Below, in pieces: positions 45,387-54,906 of a stretch of 64,000 bases of DNA. The notes under the pieces are model-generated. The model searched no databases and had not been told where the DNA came from. It saw nothing but the letters and a program-made list of their open reading frames with translations. The DNA comes from Elstera cyanobacteriorum (GTDB taxonomy: Bacteria > Pseudomonadota > Alphaproteobacteria > Elsterales > Elsteraceae). The DNA lies in NCBI RefSeq assembly GCF_002251735.1, contig NZ_NOXS01000026.1:287-64286 (forward strand), read 5' to 3'. The translations under genes were made by a program, and so were the position numbers. How positions within the stretch are numbered: the stretch's first letter is position 1; each line of letters begins with the position of its first letter.

Positions 45387-47510
45387 TCAGCGGGTAAATG
45401 CGGCGGCGTTGCCCGCATCGACATTCAGAATATTCCCGGTCGATTTCGCCGAAGCGCCGGTGCAGAAGAACAGTACGGCGGCGGCAATATCTTCTGGATA
45501 GACCGACCGTTTGAGCAAGCTGCGCTGCCGGTAATGATCTTCCAGCGCGTCGGTGGAGAGATTATAGGCCTCCGCCCGCTCTTGCAGCCAGGAGCCGCTC
45601 CAGATTTTCGAGCCGCGCAGGACTGCATCGGGGTTGACGCTATTAACGCGAATGCCGAGCGGCGCGCCTTCGAGCGCCAAACAGCGCGCGAGGTGCAGTT
45701 CGGCGGCCTTAGCGGTGCAATAGGCCGAGGCATTGGGGGAGGCGGCGAGGGCGTTCTTGGAGCCGATGAAGACGATGGACCCGCCGGTGCCCTGGGTTTT
45801 CATCACCTTAAAGGCCTCCCGCCCGACCAGGAAATAGCCGGTCGTGAGGACGGAGATATTGCGGTTCCAGAGATCGAGCGAGGTTTCCTCCACCGGCGCG
45901 GCGGAGGCGATCCCGGCGTTGGAGACCAGGAGATCGACCCCACCAAAGGCCAGCGCGGCAGCTTCGAACCCGGCGGTGACGGAGGCTTCGTCGGTGACAT
46001 CCACCCGCACGCCCGTCACCCGGTCCTTGCCGAAGCGCTTGGCGAAATCCTGCACGGTGGCGTTGAGACTATCGGCGTCGATATCGGCCAGCACCACGGC
46101 AGCGCCATCGCCCAGCAGCGATTCAACCGTGGCCCGCCCGATGCCGCCCGCGCCACCGGTGACGAAGGCAATCTGCCCAGCGAGGCTTTTCGGCTTCGGC
46201 ATGCGCTGCAGCTTGGCTTCTTCGAGCAGCCAATATTCAATGTCGAAGGCTTCTTGTTCATCGAGACCAACGTAGCGGTCCGCCCCATTGGCACCGCGCA
46301 TAACGTTGATGGCATTGACATAAAACTCGCCCGCAATCCGCGCGGTGGCCTTATCGGCGGCGAACGTGATCATGCCGACGCCGGGGACCAGATAGACTAC
46401 GGCATTGGGGTCGCGCATCTTCGGGCTATTCGGGCGGCGGCAGCGCTCGTAGTACGCCGCATAATCGGCGCGGTAGGCGGCAACGGCATCGTCCAGCGCC
46501 GCGAGCGTCGCGGGCAAATCGGGCTGCTGCGGGTCGAACGGCACCACCAGCGGGCGGATTTTGGTGCGCAGGAAATGGTCGGGACAGGAGGTGCCGAGGG
46601 CGGCCAGCGCATCCCTATCCTTGGCGCAGACGAATTCCAGCACTTCCGGGCTATCGTTGAAATGGCCGACCTTCGGCTGTGTTGCCGAAATTTTGCCGCG
46701 CAGGGCGGGCATCAGCGCCGCTGCAATGGTGCGGCGTTCGCTTTCGGCGAGCGGGGCGCAGGCCGGGCCGCCGAAAGCCGGGCCAGTGACTGTGGCGCGC
46801 AGCCATTCATCGGCGCGGTTGATAATGCGCAGAGTGGTTTCGTAGCAGTCTTGGGCGGTATCGCCCCACGTAAAGACGCCGTGGCCGCCCAGCATAATGC
46901 CGCGCAGCTTGGGGTTGGATCGGGCCACGGCTTCCAGCTTCAGCCCCAGGTCAAACCCCGGGCGCTGCCAGGGCAGCCAACCGATTTCCCCGCCGAAAAT
47001 CTCCGCCGTCAATTCTTGGCTGCGGGCGGCGGCGGCAATGGCGATAACCGCGTCCGGATGCATGTGATCGACGTGCGCGTAGGGGATATAGGCGTGCAGC
47101 GGCGTATCGATACTGGCGGCGCGCGGGTTCAGGTTAAAGGTGCAATGGGGCAAATAGCCGACCATCTCATCTTCATGCTCAAGCCCGCGATAGAGCCCCT
47201 TCAACTGCTGAAGCTTATCGAGATAGAGCGTCGAGAACCCATCGAGCGCCATGCTGCCCAGATCGCCGCCCGAGCCTTTAACCCATAGGACCGTGACGTC
47301 TTGACCGGTCAATGGGTCAGAATGCGTCAGTTTGGCTGAGGTATTGCCGCCGCCGTAATTGGTGACACGCAGATCGGAGCCGAGGAGGTTGGAGCGATAG
47401 AGCAGTAGTTCCGGCGCGGAAAGCGTGGCGGCATGGGCGGCATCCCAAAGGGACGGGAGGGTTGAAGTCGCGGTCACGGTCCGGCTCCAGAATTGTTCAA
47501 AATGCGTCAT
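45387..47510 (-). CDS. rhaD: Bifunctional rhamnulose-1-phosphate aldolase/short-chain dehydrogenase
   Basis: The 707-residue fusion has an N-terminal class II aldolase/adducin domain (about 20-420; zinc His residues around YAHVDHMHPDAV and GGHGVFTW) and a C-terminal SDR domain (about 430-707; VTGGAGGIGRATV, NAGIASAAP, YCTAK). The first part cleaves rhamnulose 1-phosphate into DHAP and L-lactaldehyde. The second probably oxidises lactaldehyde. It is first in the leftward rhaDI unit, opposite the rhaR operon. Confidence 0.94.
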   Translation of the reverse strand: MTHFEQFWSRTVTATSTLPSLWDAAHAATLSAPELLLYRSNLLGSDLRVTNYGGGNTSAKLTHSDPLTGQDVTVLWVKGSGGDLGSMALDGFSTLYLDKLQQLKGLYRGLEHEDEMVGYLPHCTFNLNPRAASIDTPLHAYIPYAHVDHMHPDAVIAIAAAARSQELTAEIFGGEIGWLPWQRPGFDLGLKLEAVARSNPKLRGIMLGGHGVFTWGDTAQDCYETTLRIINRADEWLRATVTGPAFGGPACAPLAESERRTIAAALMPALRGKISATQPKVGHFNDSPEVLEFVCAKDRDALAALGTSCPDHFLRTKIRPLVVPFDPQQPDLPATLAALDDAVAAYRADYAAYYERCRRPNSPKMRDPNAVVYLVPGVGMITFAADKATARIAGEFYVNAINVMRGANGADRYVGLDEQEAFDIEYWLLEEAKLQRMPKPKSLAGQIAFVTGGAGGIGRATVESLLGDGAAVVLADIDADSLNATVQDFAKRFGKDRVTGVRVDVTDEASVTAGFEAAALAFGGVDLLVSNAGIASAAPVEETSLDLWNRNISVLTTGYFLVGREAFKVMKTQGTGGSIVFIGSKNALAASPNASAYCTAKAAELHLARCLALEGAPLGIRVNSVNPDAVLRGSKIWSGSWLQERAEAYNLSTDALEDHYRQRSLLKRSVYPEDIAAAVLFFCTGASAKSTGNILNVDAGNAAAFTR

Positions 47511-47592
47511 TTGGGGATAGGAATCGGGTCTTGTCCCCGTTTCATCGGCATAAGGCGGTTATTTTTAGCCGCCTGTCAATCGGAATAGATAA

Positions 47593-47649
47593 TTTTGCGT
47601 CGCAAAAGATTGTCTGTGCGACGCAATATGACGTTTATGCGATGCAAAA
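47593..47649. promoter_or_regulatory. Three-site operator array for RhaR
   Basis: Three near-palindromes share the pattern TGCGWYGCAA: TTTTGCGTCGCAAAA (47593-47607, perfect), TGCGACGCAA (47617-47626) and TGCGATGCAAAA (47638-47649). TGCG starts at 47596, 47617 and 47638, exactly 21 bp apart, about two helical turns. The array lies between the divergent rhaD and rhaR promoters, placed to control both. Binding by the DeoR-type RhaR is inferred. Confidence 0.75.
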
Positions 47650-47662
47650 TGAACAATTACCA

Positions 47663-47691
47663 TTGACGGGTGATGCTTTTAGGATTTATCC
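47663..47691 (+). promoter_or_regulatory. Candidate rhaR promoter
   Basis: TTGACG (47663-47668) and TTATCC (47686-47691) are 17 bp apart, just downstream of the operator array. On the other strand a perfect -35 TTGACA (47579-47574) faces rhaD, with no clear -10. Confidence 0.4.
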
Positions 47692-47723
47692 GTTTTGTCA
47701 CACCCGCCGAAGGGGCCATTTCC

Positions 47724-48515
47724 ATGCATCAACACGAACGTCACGGGCTGATCGCTGCCTTGCTGCAAAAGCAGGGAACCATCGGGATTCAAGAGTTGAT
47801 GACCCGGCTCGATGCCTCCCGCGCTACCGTTCGGCGCGATTTGCAGGATATGGAAGCGGCAGGCCTATTGCGCCGGGTGCGCGGCGGGGCGCAGGCTTTG
47901 GGTGGTCGGCCGACCCAGTTGACCGAACCGCCCTTCGACTATAACGCCACCTTAAACCGCGAAACCAAGCGCGCCATTGCCCGAAAGGCCGTGGAATTGT
48001 GCGGGGAGCGCGATTCGATCATCATCGACGGCGGCACGACCACCTTCGCGATGACCGAGTTTCTGGTGCAAACCAAGGTGGAGGTGCTGACCAATAGCAT
48101 CCCCATCGCCGATTTCCTGATGCGCCACGGTGAGAACCGCGTGACCCTGCCGGGCGGCGAGATTTTCCGCGAGCAGCAGTTGATCCTGAGCCCTTTCGAT
48201 AATGATCTGACGCATCGGTTCTTTGCGTCAAAACTCTTCATGGGGGCGCAGGCGCTAACCCAGCACGGGCTGATGCAGTCGGACCCGCTGCTGATCCGCG
48301 CCGAACAGAAGCTGATCGATCAGGCCGAAAAACTGGTGGTGCTGGTCGATAGCAGCAAATTCCAGGGGCGGGGCAGTCTCATTCTCTGCCCGCTGTCCCG
48401 CATCGACATCGTTGTGACCGACGATGGCATCAGCGATACCGCCGCCGCGCTGCTGCGCGATGCGGGGGTGGAGGTGATGACCGTTCCCCGCTGGCAAAAC
48501 CGCTCAGCGGCCTAA
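47724..48515 (+). CDS. rhaR: DeoR-family repressor of rhamnose genes
   Basis: The 263-residue DeoR-type regulator has an N-terminal HTH (LIAALLQKQGTIGIQELMTRL, in parts, then ASRATVRRDLQDMEA) and a sugar-phosphate-sensing DeoRC domain (IIIDGGTTTFAM; LVDSSKFQGRG). In Rhizobium leguminosarum the equivalent RhaR represses the rha genes. ATG 47724 has AAGGGG upstream; the frame is open to 47670, but that lies over the promoter. It heads the rhaRSTPQMK operon. Confidence 0.92.
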   Translation: MHQHERHGLIAALLQKQGTIGIQELMTRLDASRATVRRDLQDMEAAGLLRRVRGGAQALGGRPTQLTEPPFDYNATLNRETKRAIARKAVELCGERDSIIIDGGTTTFAMTEFLVQTKVEVLTNSIPIADFLMRHGENRVTLPGGEIFREQQLILSPFDNDLTHRFFASKLFMGAQALTQHGLMQSDPLLIRAEQKLIDQAEKLVVLVDSSKFQGRGSLILCPLSRIDIVVTDDGISDTAAALLRDAGVEVMTVPRWQNRSAA

Positions 48516-48590
48516 CCGACCCTCGACCTTAACGAGTCCGCGCAAGAACGGCTCCGGCGAGGAAAACCCATCCAAGGGAGGATGCAAGCC

Positions 48591-49592
48591 GTGACCAAAT
48601 TTCTGAAAACCGCCAGCCTTGCCGTGATTGTCGGGCTGATGGCGATGAACTCCGCCGATGCCGCCGATAAGCTGCGCGTGGCCATGCTGGTCAAATCGCT
48701 CGGTAATGGTTTCTTTGAAGCCTGTAAGGAAGGCGGCCTTGAAGCCGCGAACGAGCTGGGTAACGTCGAGCTGATCTACACCGGCCCGACGGCGGCGACC
48801 GCCGAAGGCCAGATCGAGCTGATGAATGCACTGATCGCCCAGAAGGTCGATGCGATCGCCATTTCGGCCAACGACCCGAATGCGCTGGTGCCGGTTGCAA
48901 AGCGCGCCGCCGAGCGGGGGATCAAAGTCATCTCCTTCGATAGCGGTATCGCCAGCGGTCGCTTGCTGCAGTTGAACCCGTCGAACGCCTCCCTCATTGG
49001 GCAGAAGCAGGTGCAGATGGCACTCGATGCCGTTGGGAAAGAGGGCGGGGAAGTGGCCATTCTGTCGGCGACCGCCCAGGCGACTAACCAGAATATCTGG
49101 ATCGCCGAAATGAAGAAGGAACTGGCGAAGCCGGAGTTTTCCTCGCTGAAACTCGTTTCCACCGTCTATGGTGACGATCAGGCCGATAAAAGCTACCGCG
49201 AGGCGCAGGGCCTATTCAAATCCTTCCCGAATTTGAAGGCGATCATCGCCCCAACCTCGGTCGGCATTGTTGCCGCCGCGAAGGCGGTGGCGGATCAGGG
49301 GCTAATCGGCAAGGTCTTCGTGACCGGCCTCGGTCTGCCATCCGAAATGAAGGGCCATGTGCAGAGCGGCGCGACCAAGAGCTTTGCCATCTGGAACCCG
49401 GTCGATCTCGGTTATACCGCCACCTATGCCGCCGTGCAGTTCACCAAGGGGCAGTTGACCGGTAAGGCGGGCGAAAAAGTACCGGTTGGGCGCATGGGCA
49501 CGCTGACCATCGACGAGAAGGGCGAAGCCGCGATGGCGGAGCCGTTCACCTTCGATAAGGATAATGTGCTGAAATACGCAAAGTATTTCTAA
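48591..49592 (+). CDS. rhaS: L-rhamnose ABC importer binding protein
   Basis: The 333-residue RbsB-like protein has a Sec signal (LAVIVGLMAMNSADAA). Mature sequence begins KLRVAMLVKSLGNGFFEACKEG (in part), typical of rhamnose/AI-2-like binding proteins. GTG 48591 is preferred because GGGAGG would abut the alternative ATG at 48582. It captures rhamnose for the RhaTPQ complex. Three stem-loops separate it from rhaT. Confidence 0.92.
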   Translation: MTKFLKTASLAVIVGLMAMNSADAADKLRVAMLVKSLGNGFFEACKEGGLEAANELGNVELIYTGPTAATAEGQIELMNALIAQKVDAIAISANDPNALVPVAKRAAERGIKVISFDSGIASGRLLQLNPSNASLIGQKQVQMALDAVGKEGGEVAILSATAQATNQNIWIAEMKKELAKPEFSSLKLVSTVYGDDQADKSYREAQGLFKSFPNLKAIIAPTSVGIVAAAKAVADQGLIGKVFVTGLGLPSEMKGHVQSGATKSFAIWNPVDLGYTATYAAVQFTKGQLTGKAGEKVPVGRMGTLTIDEKGEAAMAEPFTFDKDNVLKYAKYF

Positions 49593-49600
49593 AGCAATAC

Positions 49601-49696
49601 CCCTCTCCCTCTGGGAGAGGGTTCTGCGGAATAAGAAAAAGGGATTGCCAAGGGATAAATCCCTTGGCTGGGGGTGCCGGGGGCAAAGCCCCTGGC
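49601..49696 (+). repeat. Three tandem stem-loops between rhaS and rhaT
   Basis: CCCTCTCCC-TCT-GGGAGAGGG (49601-49621), CCAAGGGA-TAAA-TCCCTTGG (49648-49667) and GCCGGGGGC-AAA-GCCCCTGGC (49676-49696, one G·T pair) follow the rhaS stop. The first matches the element after xylB. None has a convincing T-run, so mRNA stabilisation is more likely than termination. Confidence 0.7.
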
Positions 49697-49716
49697 TATC
49701 TCAAGGGGAGGAACCA

Positions 49717-51225
49717 ATGGTTCTAGCCGTAGAGGGGCTGAAAAAGTCCTTCGGCGCCGTGGCGGCTTTGCGCGACGGGCGCCTAAGCCTAACGCCGGGC
49801 CGGGTCACCGCCTTGATCGGCGAAAATGGCGCGGGCAAATCGACGCTGGTGAAAATCCTCACGGGGATTTACCGGCCGGATGCCGGTAGCTTGCGCCTGG
49901 ATGGGGCGGAGTGCAGCTTTGCGTCGCCGCAGGAATCGCAAGCGGCGGGGATTGCCGCGATCCATCAAGAAACCGTGATGTTCGACGATCTGACCGTTGC
50001 CGAAAACATCTGCGCCGGGCATTGGCCGCTGCACGCGCGCGGCTGGCGCAAGGGGATGATCGATTGGAAGGCCCTGCTGGCCCAAGCGCAGGCGGTGCTA
50101 GACCGGTTGGGCGCGGATCTGCCCTTGCAGGCGCGCTGCGGCGATCTCTCCATCGCGCAAAAGCATCTGGTGGAGATGGCCCGCGCCCTTTGTCACGACA
50201 GCCGCGTGCTGATCATGGACGAACCGACGGCGGCACTATCGCACCGGGAAATCGAAGACCTGTACCGGCTGGTGCGGCAGCTCAAAGCCCAGGGCGTCGC
50301 GATCCTCTTCATCTCCCATAAGTTCGAAGAAATCTTTGAAATCGCTGACGATTATGTGGTGATGCGCGACGGCGCCTTCGTGGCGGCGGGGGCGATTGCC
50401 GAGACGGATACCAACGCGCTGGTGGCGATGATGGTGGGCCGTGCGATGGGGGCGATTTTCCCCAAACGCAGCGTGCCGATTGGCGCGCCGGTGCTGGAGG
50501 TCGCGGGCCTAAGCCATCCCACAGAATTCGACGATGTTAGCTTTACCGTGCGTGCCGGGGAAATCCTGGGCTTCTATGGCTTGGTCGGCGCCGGGCGCAG
50601 CGAGGTGATGCAGGCGCTCTTCGGCCTAACGCCTATCAGTGGCGGCGCGATTCGCCTTGCCGGGACCAGCCTTCAACTCAACGGCCCGAAGGATGCCATC
50701 GCCGCCGGGATCGCCTATGTACCGGAGGATCGCCAGAGCCAGGGCGCCATTTTGCCGATGAGCATCCGCGATAACATCACCCTGCCGCTGTTGAACCGCA
50801 TTACCGGGGGCTGGTTGCTGGCGCCGAAGAAGGAAGGCGCGGTGGCGGAGGCTTTCGCCCGCCGTCTTGCCGTGAAAGCCCCCGATTGGCATACCCGCGT
50901 CGATGCCCTCTCCGGCGGCAATCAACAAAAAGTCGTCATCGGTAAATGGCTGGCGACGGCCCCGAAAGTGATCATCCTCGACGAGCCGACCAAGGGGATC
51001 GACGTGGGATCGAAAGCAAAAGTGCATGATTTCATGAGCGATCTGGTTGCCGAAGGCTTGGCGGTGATCCTCGTGTCGTCCGAGTTACCGGAGGTAATGG
51101 GCATGGCCGACCGCATTATCGTGATGCAGCAGGGCCGCCCCTGCGGCAGCTTTACCCGCGACGAGTTCGCCCGCGATCCCGCCCACGGCGCGGCGATGCT
51201 GGCGCGTGCGGCGACGGGGGCCTAG
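49717..51225 (+). CDS. rhaT: L-rhamnose ABC importer ATPase with two ABC domains
   Basis: The 502-residue CUT2 ATPase has Walker [10 protein letters not shown] in domain 1 with IMDEPTAALSHRE, and a degenerate Walker A (YGLVGAGRSE), LSGGNQQKV and ILDEPTKGIDVGSK in domain 2. It corresponds to rhizobial RhaT, not the E. coli RhaT symporter. ATG 49717 follows AGGGGAGGAACCA; a longer open frame runs into the repeats and is rejected. Confidence 0.94.
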   Translation: MVLAVEGLKKSFGAVAALRDGRLSLTPGRVTALIGENGAGKSTLVKILTGIYRPDAGSLRLDGAECSFASPQESQAAGIAAIHQETVMFDDLTVAENICAGHWPLHARGWRKGMIDWKALLAQAQAVLDRLGADLPLQARCGDLSIAQKHLVEMARALCHDSRVLIMDEPTAALSHREIEDLYRLVRQLKAQGVAILFISHKFEEIFEIADDYVVMRDGAFVAAGAIAETDTNALVAMMVGRAMGAIFPKRSVPIGAPVLEVAGLSHPTEFDDVSFTVRAGEILGFYGLVGAGRSEVMQALFGLTPISGGAIRLAGTSLQLNGPKDAIAAGIAYVPEDRQSQGAILPMSIRDNITLPLLNRITGGWLLAPKKEGAVAEAFARRLAVKAPDWHTRVDALSGGNQQKVVIGKWLATAPKVIILDEPTKGIDVGSKAKVHDFMSDLVAEGLAVILVSSELPEVMGMADRIIVMQQGRPCGSFTRDEFARDPAHGAAMLARAATGA

Positions 51226-51227
51226 CC

Positions 51228-52199
51228 ATGCGGCGCGATCTGCTTTTGGCCGCTGTCATCCTCGGCCTCGCCTTGCTCATCGGCTGGCGCGCGCCGGTAT
51301 TCCTAACCCTGGGAACGCTGGACGATATTGCCACCGATACCGCCTTGTTGACGATGATGGCACTGGCGCAGATGTTGGTCATCCTGACGCGCGGGATCGA
51401 TCTGTCGGTTGCCGCCATGTTGGCCTTCTGCGGTATGGCGGCGGCTTTGACCGGGCAGGCTTTTCCCGATGCGCCGGTTGGCCTGCTGCTGGCGCTCGGC
51501 CTTGGCGTTGGGGGCATTCTTGGGGCGATCAATGGCGCCTTCGTCGCCTTTCTGAAGGTGCCGCCCATTGTGGTGACGCTCGCCAGCATGAGCCTTTATC
51601 GCGGCGCGACGTTTTTGCTGAGCGGCGGGCGTTGGGTCTCCTCCCACGATATGCCTGCCGCCTTCCGGGGTTTTCCGACCGACCGGCTTCTGGGCATGAC
51701 CCATCTGGTATGGTTCGCCCTTCTGGCAATCCTGCTGGCCTATGCCGGGCTGCGCTACAGCCGCTTCGGGCGGTCGCTTTACGCCTATGGCGGCAACCCG
51801 AGCGCGGCGCTGTATGTTGGTATCGCGCCGGGGCGGGTGCTGTTTTCCGTCTATGCGATCAGCGGCGCGGTGGCGGGGCTGTGCGGTGCACTATGGGTTG
51901 GGCGGTATGGCATCGCCTTTACCGACGCGGCGCAAGGTTTTGAGCTTCAGATTATCGCCGCCTGTGTTATCGGCGGGGTCAGTATCGCGGGCGGCATTGG
52001 CACGGTCACGGGTTGCCTGCTGGGCGCGATCTTCCTGGGGATGATCGGCAATGCCCTGCCGATTATGGCGATTTCGCCCTTCTGGCAGATGCTGATTTCC
52101 GGCGCGGTCATTCTGGCTGCGGTGATGATCAACCGGCAAAAGGGCCGCGCTACCAAAATCATCCTGCGGCCCAAAACAGCTACGGAGGGGGCGCGATGA
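51228..52199 (+). CDS. rhaP: L-rhamnose ABC importer permease 1
   Basis: A 323-residue CUT2 permease with about 8-10 hydrophobic segments. Motifs are LTRGIDLSVAAML and [19 protein letters not shown] (in parts). It forms a heterodimer with the next permease. It starts 2 bp after the rhaT stop with a poor ribosome binding site, so translation is probably coupled. Confidence 0.92.
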   Translation: MRRDLLLAAVILGLALLIGWRAPVFLTLGTLDDIATDTALLTMMALAQMLVILTRGIDLSVAAMLAFCGMAAALTGQAFPDAPVGLLLALGLGVGGILGAINGAFVAFLKVPPIVVTLASMSLYRGATFLLSGGRWVSSHDMPAAFRGFPTDRLLGMTHLVWFALLAILLAYAGLRYSRFGRSLYAYGGNPSAALYVGIAPGRVLFSVYAISGAVAGLCGALWVGRYGIAFTDAAQGFELQIIAACVIGGVSIAGGIGTVTGCLLGAIFLGMIGNALPIMAISPFWQMLISGAVILAAVMINRQKGRATKIILRPKTATEGAR

Positions 52200-53194
52200 C
52201 CAGCTTGAAACTCGCCCCATTACCGCCGTCTTCTTTCACCTGGGGGCTGCGACTGATGCGCCGATGGGAACTGCTGCTGGCGGTGCTGCTGGTTCTGGTG
52301 ATGGCCGGAAACAGTCTGCTGTCGCCCTATTTCCTCGATCCCTATAACCTTGCCGACGCAACGGCCAATTTTACCGAAAAGGCGATGATCGCCCTGCCGA
52401 TGGCGCTGCTGATCATCGTGCGGGAAATCGATATTTCCGTCGCCTCGATCATGGCGCTTGCCTCGTTACTGATTGGCCTTGCGGCGGAAGCGGGGGTGGG
52501 GACGCCGGGGCTGGTTGCCATCGGGCTTCTCACTGGGCTTGCCGCCGGACTGCTGAACGGCGCCTTAGCGGCGGGCCTCGGGCTGCCGTCCATCGTCGTC
52601 ACCATCGGCACACTGTCGCTGTTTCGCGGCATTACCTCCGTCGTGCTCGGTGACCGGGCGATTACTGCCTATCCCGAAGCCTTTACCGATTTAGCGGCAC
52701 TGAAGGTTATTCCGTTCGTTAGCCTGGAATTTGCGCTCTTTTTGGCGCTAGCTGCGGTCTTCGCCCTGGTGCTGCATGGCACGGTGATCGGACGGCGGCT
52801 GTATGCGATCGGTCTCAACCCAATTGCCGCGCGGTTTTCTGGGCTGAATGTGGCGCGCACGAAGCTCGTGCTATTTGCCCTCACCGGCTTGGTTGCTGGC
52901 TTGGCCGCCGTCTTCTTAACCGCCCGCATCGGCAGCACCCGCCCGAATATCGCCAGCGGGTGGGAGCTTGAGATTATCACCATGGTGATCCTGGGCGGCG
53001 TCAGCATCGCGGGCGGCGCCGGAACCATTGGCGGTGTCGTGCTGGCGGTCTTCCTCTTGGGGATGGCGGGGTTCGGTATGGGGCTGCTCAACGTCCCCGG
53101 CATCGTCATGAGCACGCTGATCGGCGCCTTGTTGCTGGTGGCGGTGGCGGTGCCGCAGCTTGCCGCGCGCCTGCGCCCGAAGGGGAAAGCCTGA
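52196..53194 (+). CDS. rhaQ: L-rhamnose ABC importer permease 2
   Basis: A 332-residue CUT2 permease. The conserved [15 protein letters not shown] motif carries Glu where the usual form has GGIDLSVG-like residues, and [14 protein letters not shown] lies near residue 265. ATG 52196 overlaps the rhaP stop (ATGA) and has GGAGGGG upstream. Its stop shares a base with the rhaM start (TGATG). Confidence 0.92.
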   Translation: MTSLKLAPLPPSSFTWGLRLMRRWELLLAVLLVLVMAGNSLLSPYFLDPYNLADATANFTEKAMIALPMALLIIVREIDISVASIMALASLLIGLAAEAGVGTPGLVAIGLLTGLAAGLLNGALAAGLGLPSIVVTIGTLSLFRGITSVVLGDRAITAYPEAFTDLAALKVIPFVSLEFALFLALAAVFALVLHGTVIGRRLYAIGLNPIAARFSGLNVARTKLVLFALTGLVAGLAAVFLTARIGSTRPNIASGWELEIITMVILGGVSIAGGAGTIGGVVLAVFLLGMAGFGMGLLNVPGIVMSTLIGALLLVAVAVPQLAARLRPKGKA

Positions 53195-53508
53195 TGGACA
53201 AGATCGCCTTCGCTATGCAGTTGAAGCCGGGGAACGAAGTGGAATATCAGCGCCGTCACGATGCCATTTGGCCGGAGCTGAGCGCCCTACTGAAAGACGC
53301 CGGGATTGCCGATTATAGCATCTTCCTCGATCCCCACAGCCTCACCCTCTTCGGGGTGCTACGCCGGGCGGATGGGCATGGGATGGACCGGCTGCCGGAG
53401 CATCCGATCATGCAGCGCTGGTGGGCCTATATGGCCGATCTGATGGAGACGAACCCCGATCAGTCCCCGGTGGTGCGCCCGCTGCCCTGCGTTTTTCATT
53501 TGGATTAA
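53194..53508 (+). CDS. rhaM: L-rhamnose mutarotase
   Basis: The 104-residue protein has exactly the length of RhaM (RhaU in Rhizobium). It interconverts alpha and beta anomers of L-rhamnose. The catalytic His is in [12 protein letters not shown] and the conserved [10 protein letters not shown] lies near the C terminus. It overlaps rhaQ by one base and precedes rhaK by 3 bp. Confidence 0.95.
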   Translation: MDKIAFAMQLKPGNEVEYQRRHDAIWPELSALLKDAGIADYSIFLDPHSLTLFGVLRRADGHGMDRLPEHPIMQRWWAYMADLMETNPDQSPVVRPLPCVFHLD

Positions 53509-53511
53509 ACC

Positions 53512-54855
53512 ATGGCGATTGCGGTTTTCGACTGCGGTAAAACCAATCTGAAACTCTGCGTGCTCGATGGCGAGCGGCTTGTGTGGTCAGCAACGCGCCC
53601 GAATGCGCCCCTCGTCGCGCCGCCCTATCCCCATGCCGATGCGGCGGGGGCGGAAGCTTGGCTTCGGGAAAAACTGACTGAGGCGGCGCAGCGCTTCGCC
53701 ATTACCGACCTTGTTCCCGTTACCCACGGCGCCTGTGCAGCGCTGGTGACGGCGGCAGGGGATCTGGCGCTACCGATCCTCGACTATGAAACCCCCTTGC
53801 CGGAAGCCGTCGCTTACACTGCCGCCCGGCCCGATTTTACCGAAACCCTATCGCCCGATTTGCCCCTAGGCTTGAACCTCGGGCGGCAGATTTTCTGGCT
53901 TCAGCAGCAGTTTCCCGCCGAATTTGCGCGGGCGCACTGGTTGCTGACCTATCCGCAGTATTGGGCCTTCCGCCTGACCGGGCGCGCCGTGAGCGAGGTG
54001 ACCTCCCTCGGCTGCCATACCGACCTTTGGGCCCCCGGCGCGCAGCATTTTTCGTCTCTCGTGACGGCGCAGGGGTGGGGGGGATTGTTCCCGCCGCTCG
54101 CCGCGGCGGGCGATACGGTCGGCACGATCACGCCCGTCGTCGCGGCACAGACTGGCCTGTCGCCCGATTGCCGCGTGCGCGCGGGGATTCACGATAGCAA
54201 TGCCTCCTTCCTCCGGCATCGGTTGGCGGCGGACGGTGTATTTTCAGTGGTTTCGACCGGCACATGGATCATCGCCATGAGCGGCGGCGGGGCGATGCCC
54301 GCGCTCGACCCGGCGCGCGATTGCCTTGCCAATGTTGATGCCTTCGGAACCCCGGTTCCTTGTGCGCGCTTCATGGGCGGGCGGGAGTATCAACGGTTAA
54401 CCAACGGGCAGGGCCACCCCAATGCCGCGCGTGCCGAACGGCTGGCGGCCGCGGGGGCGATGATCCTGCCGGGCTTTTCCGAAACCGGTGGGCCGTTCCC
54501 CGGTCGGGCTGGGGAAATACGCGCGGGGGCGCTGTCGCCTGACGACCGAGCGAGCCTCGCCAGCCTCTATCTCGCGCTGATGACCGATGTGTGCCTTGAT
54601 CTCTGCGGCAGTGCTGGGCCGATCCAGATCGAAGGGCCGATGGCGGCCAACGCGCTCTATGCCGGGGTGCTGGCGGCGTTGCGGCCTGCGCAGACGGTAG
54701 CCTTGTCGGAAGATGTCGCCGGAACCCTGCTCGGCGCAGCGCTGCTGGCGGGGGTAGACCTACCGCCCCCTGCCGCCGTGGCGGTGCCGCCGCTGGCCGG
54801 GGCCTGGCCCGCCTATCGGCAGGCGTGGCGGGCAGCCCTGGACAAACCCGCTTAA
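53512..54855 (+). CDS. rhaK: FGGY-family rhamnulokinase, rhizobial RhaK type
   Basis: The 447-residue kinase phosphorylates L-rhamnulose to the 1-phosphate cleaved by RhaD. The phosphate loop AVFDCGKTNLKLCVLD differs from E. coli RhaB, as in the rhizobial RhaK group. The probable catalytic Asp is in GIHDSNASFL and STGTWIIAMSGGG binds ATP. In R. leguminosarum, RhaK is also needed for rhamnose transport. It ends the rha operon. Confidence 0.92.
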   Translation: MAIAVFDCGKTNLKLCVLDGERLVWSATRPNAPLVAPPYPHADAAGAEAWLREKLTEAAQRFAITDLVPVTHGACAALVTAAGDLALPILDYETPLPEAVAYTAARPDFTETLSPDLPLGLNLGRQIFWLQQQFPAEFARAHWLLTYPQYWAFRLTGRAVSEVTSLGCHTDLWAPGAQHFSSLVTAQGWGGLFPPLAAAGDTVGTITPVVAAQTGLSPDCRVRAGIHDSNASFLRHRLAADGVFSVVSTGTWIIAMSGGGAMPALDPARDCLANVDAFGTPVPCARFMGGREYQRLTNGQGHPNAARAERLAAAGAMILPGFSETGGPFPGRAGEIRAGALSPDDRASLASLYLALMTDVCLDLCGSAGPIQIEGPMAANALYAGVLAALRPAQTVALSEDVAGTLLGAALLAGVDLPPPAAVAVPPLAGAWPAYRQAWRAALDKPA

Positions 54856-54906
54856 GCCTTCCATATATCAGTCTCTTAACTGCGTTAATCGAGCGGGAGA
54901 GGCTGA

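Noticed and set aside
45153-47288. 711-codon open frame on the plus strand
   Set aside because: It lies antisense to rhaD across its whole length, has no recognisable domain, and shows Arg/Gly/Pro-rich composition typical of GC-rich antisense frames.
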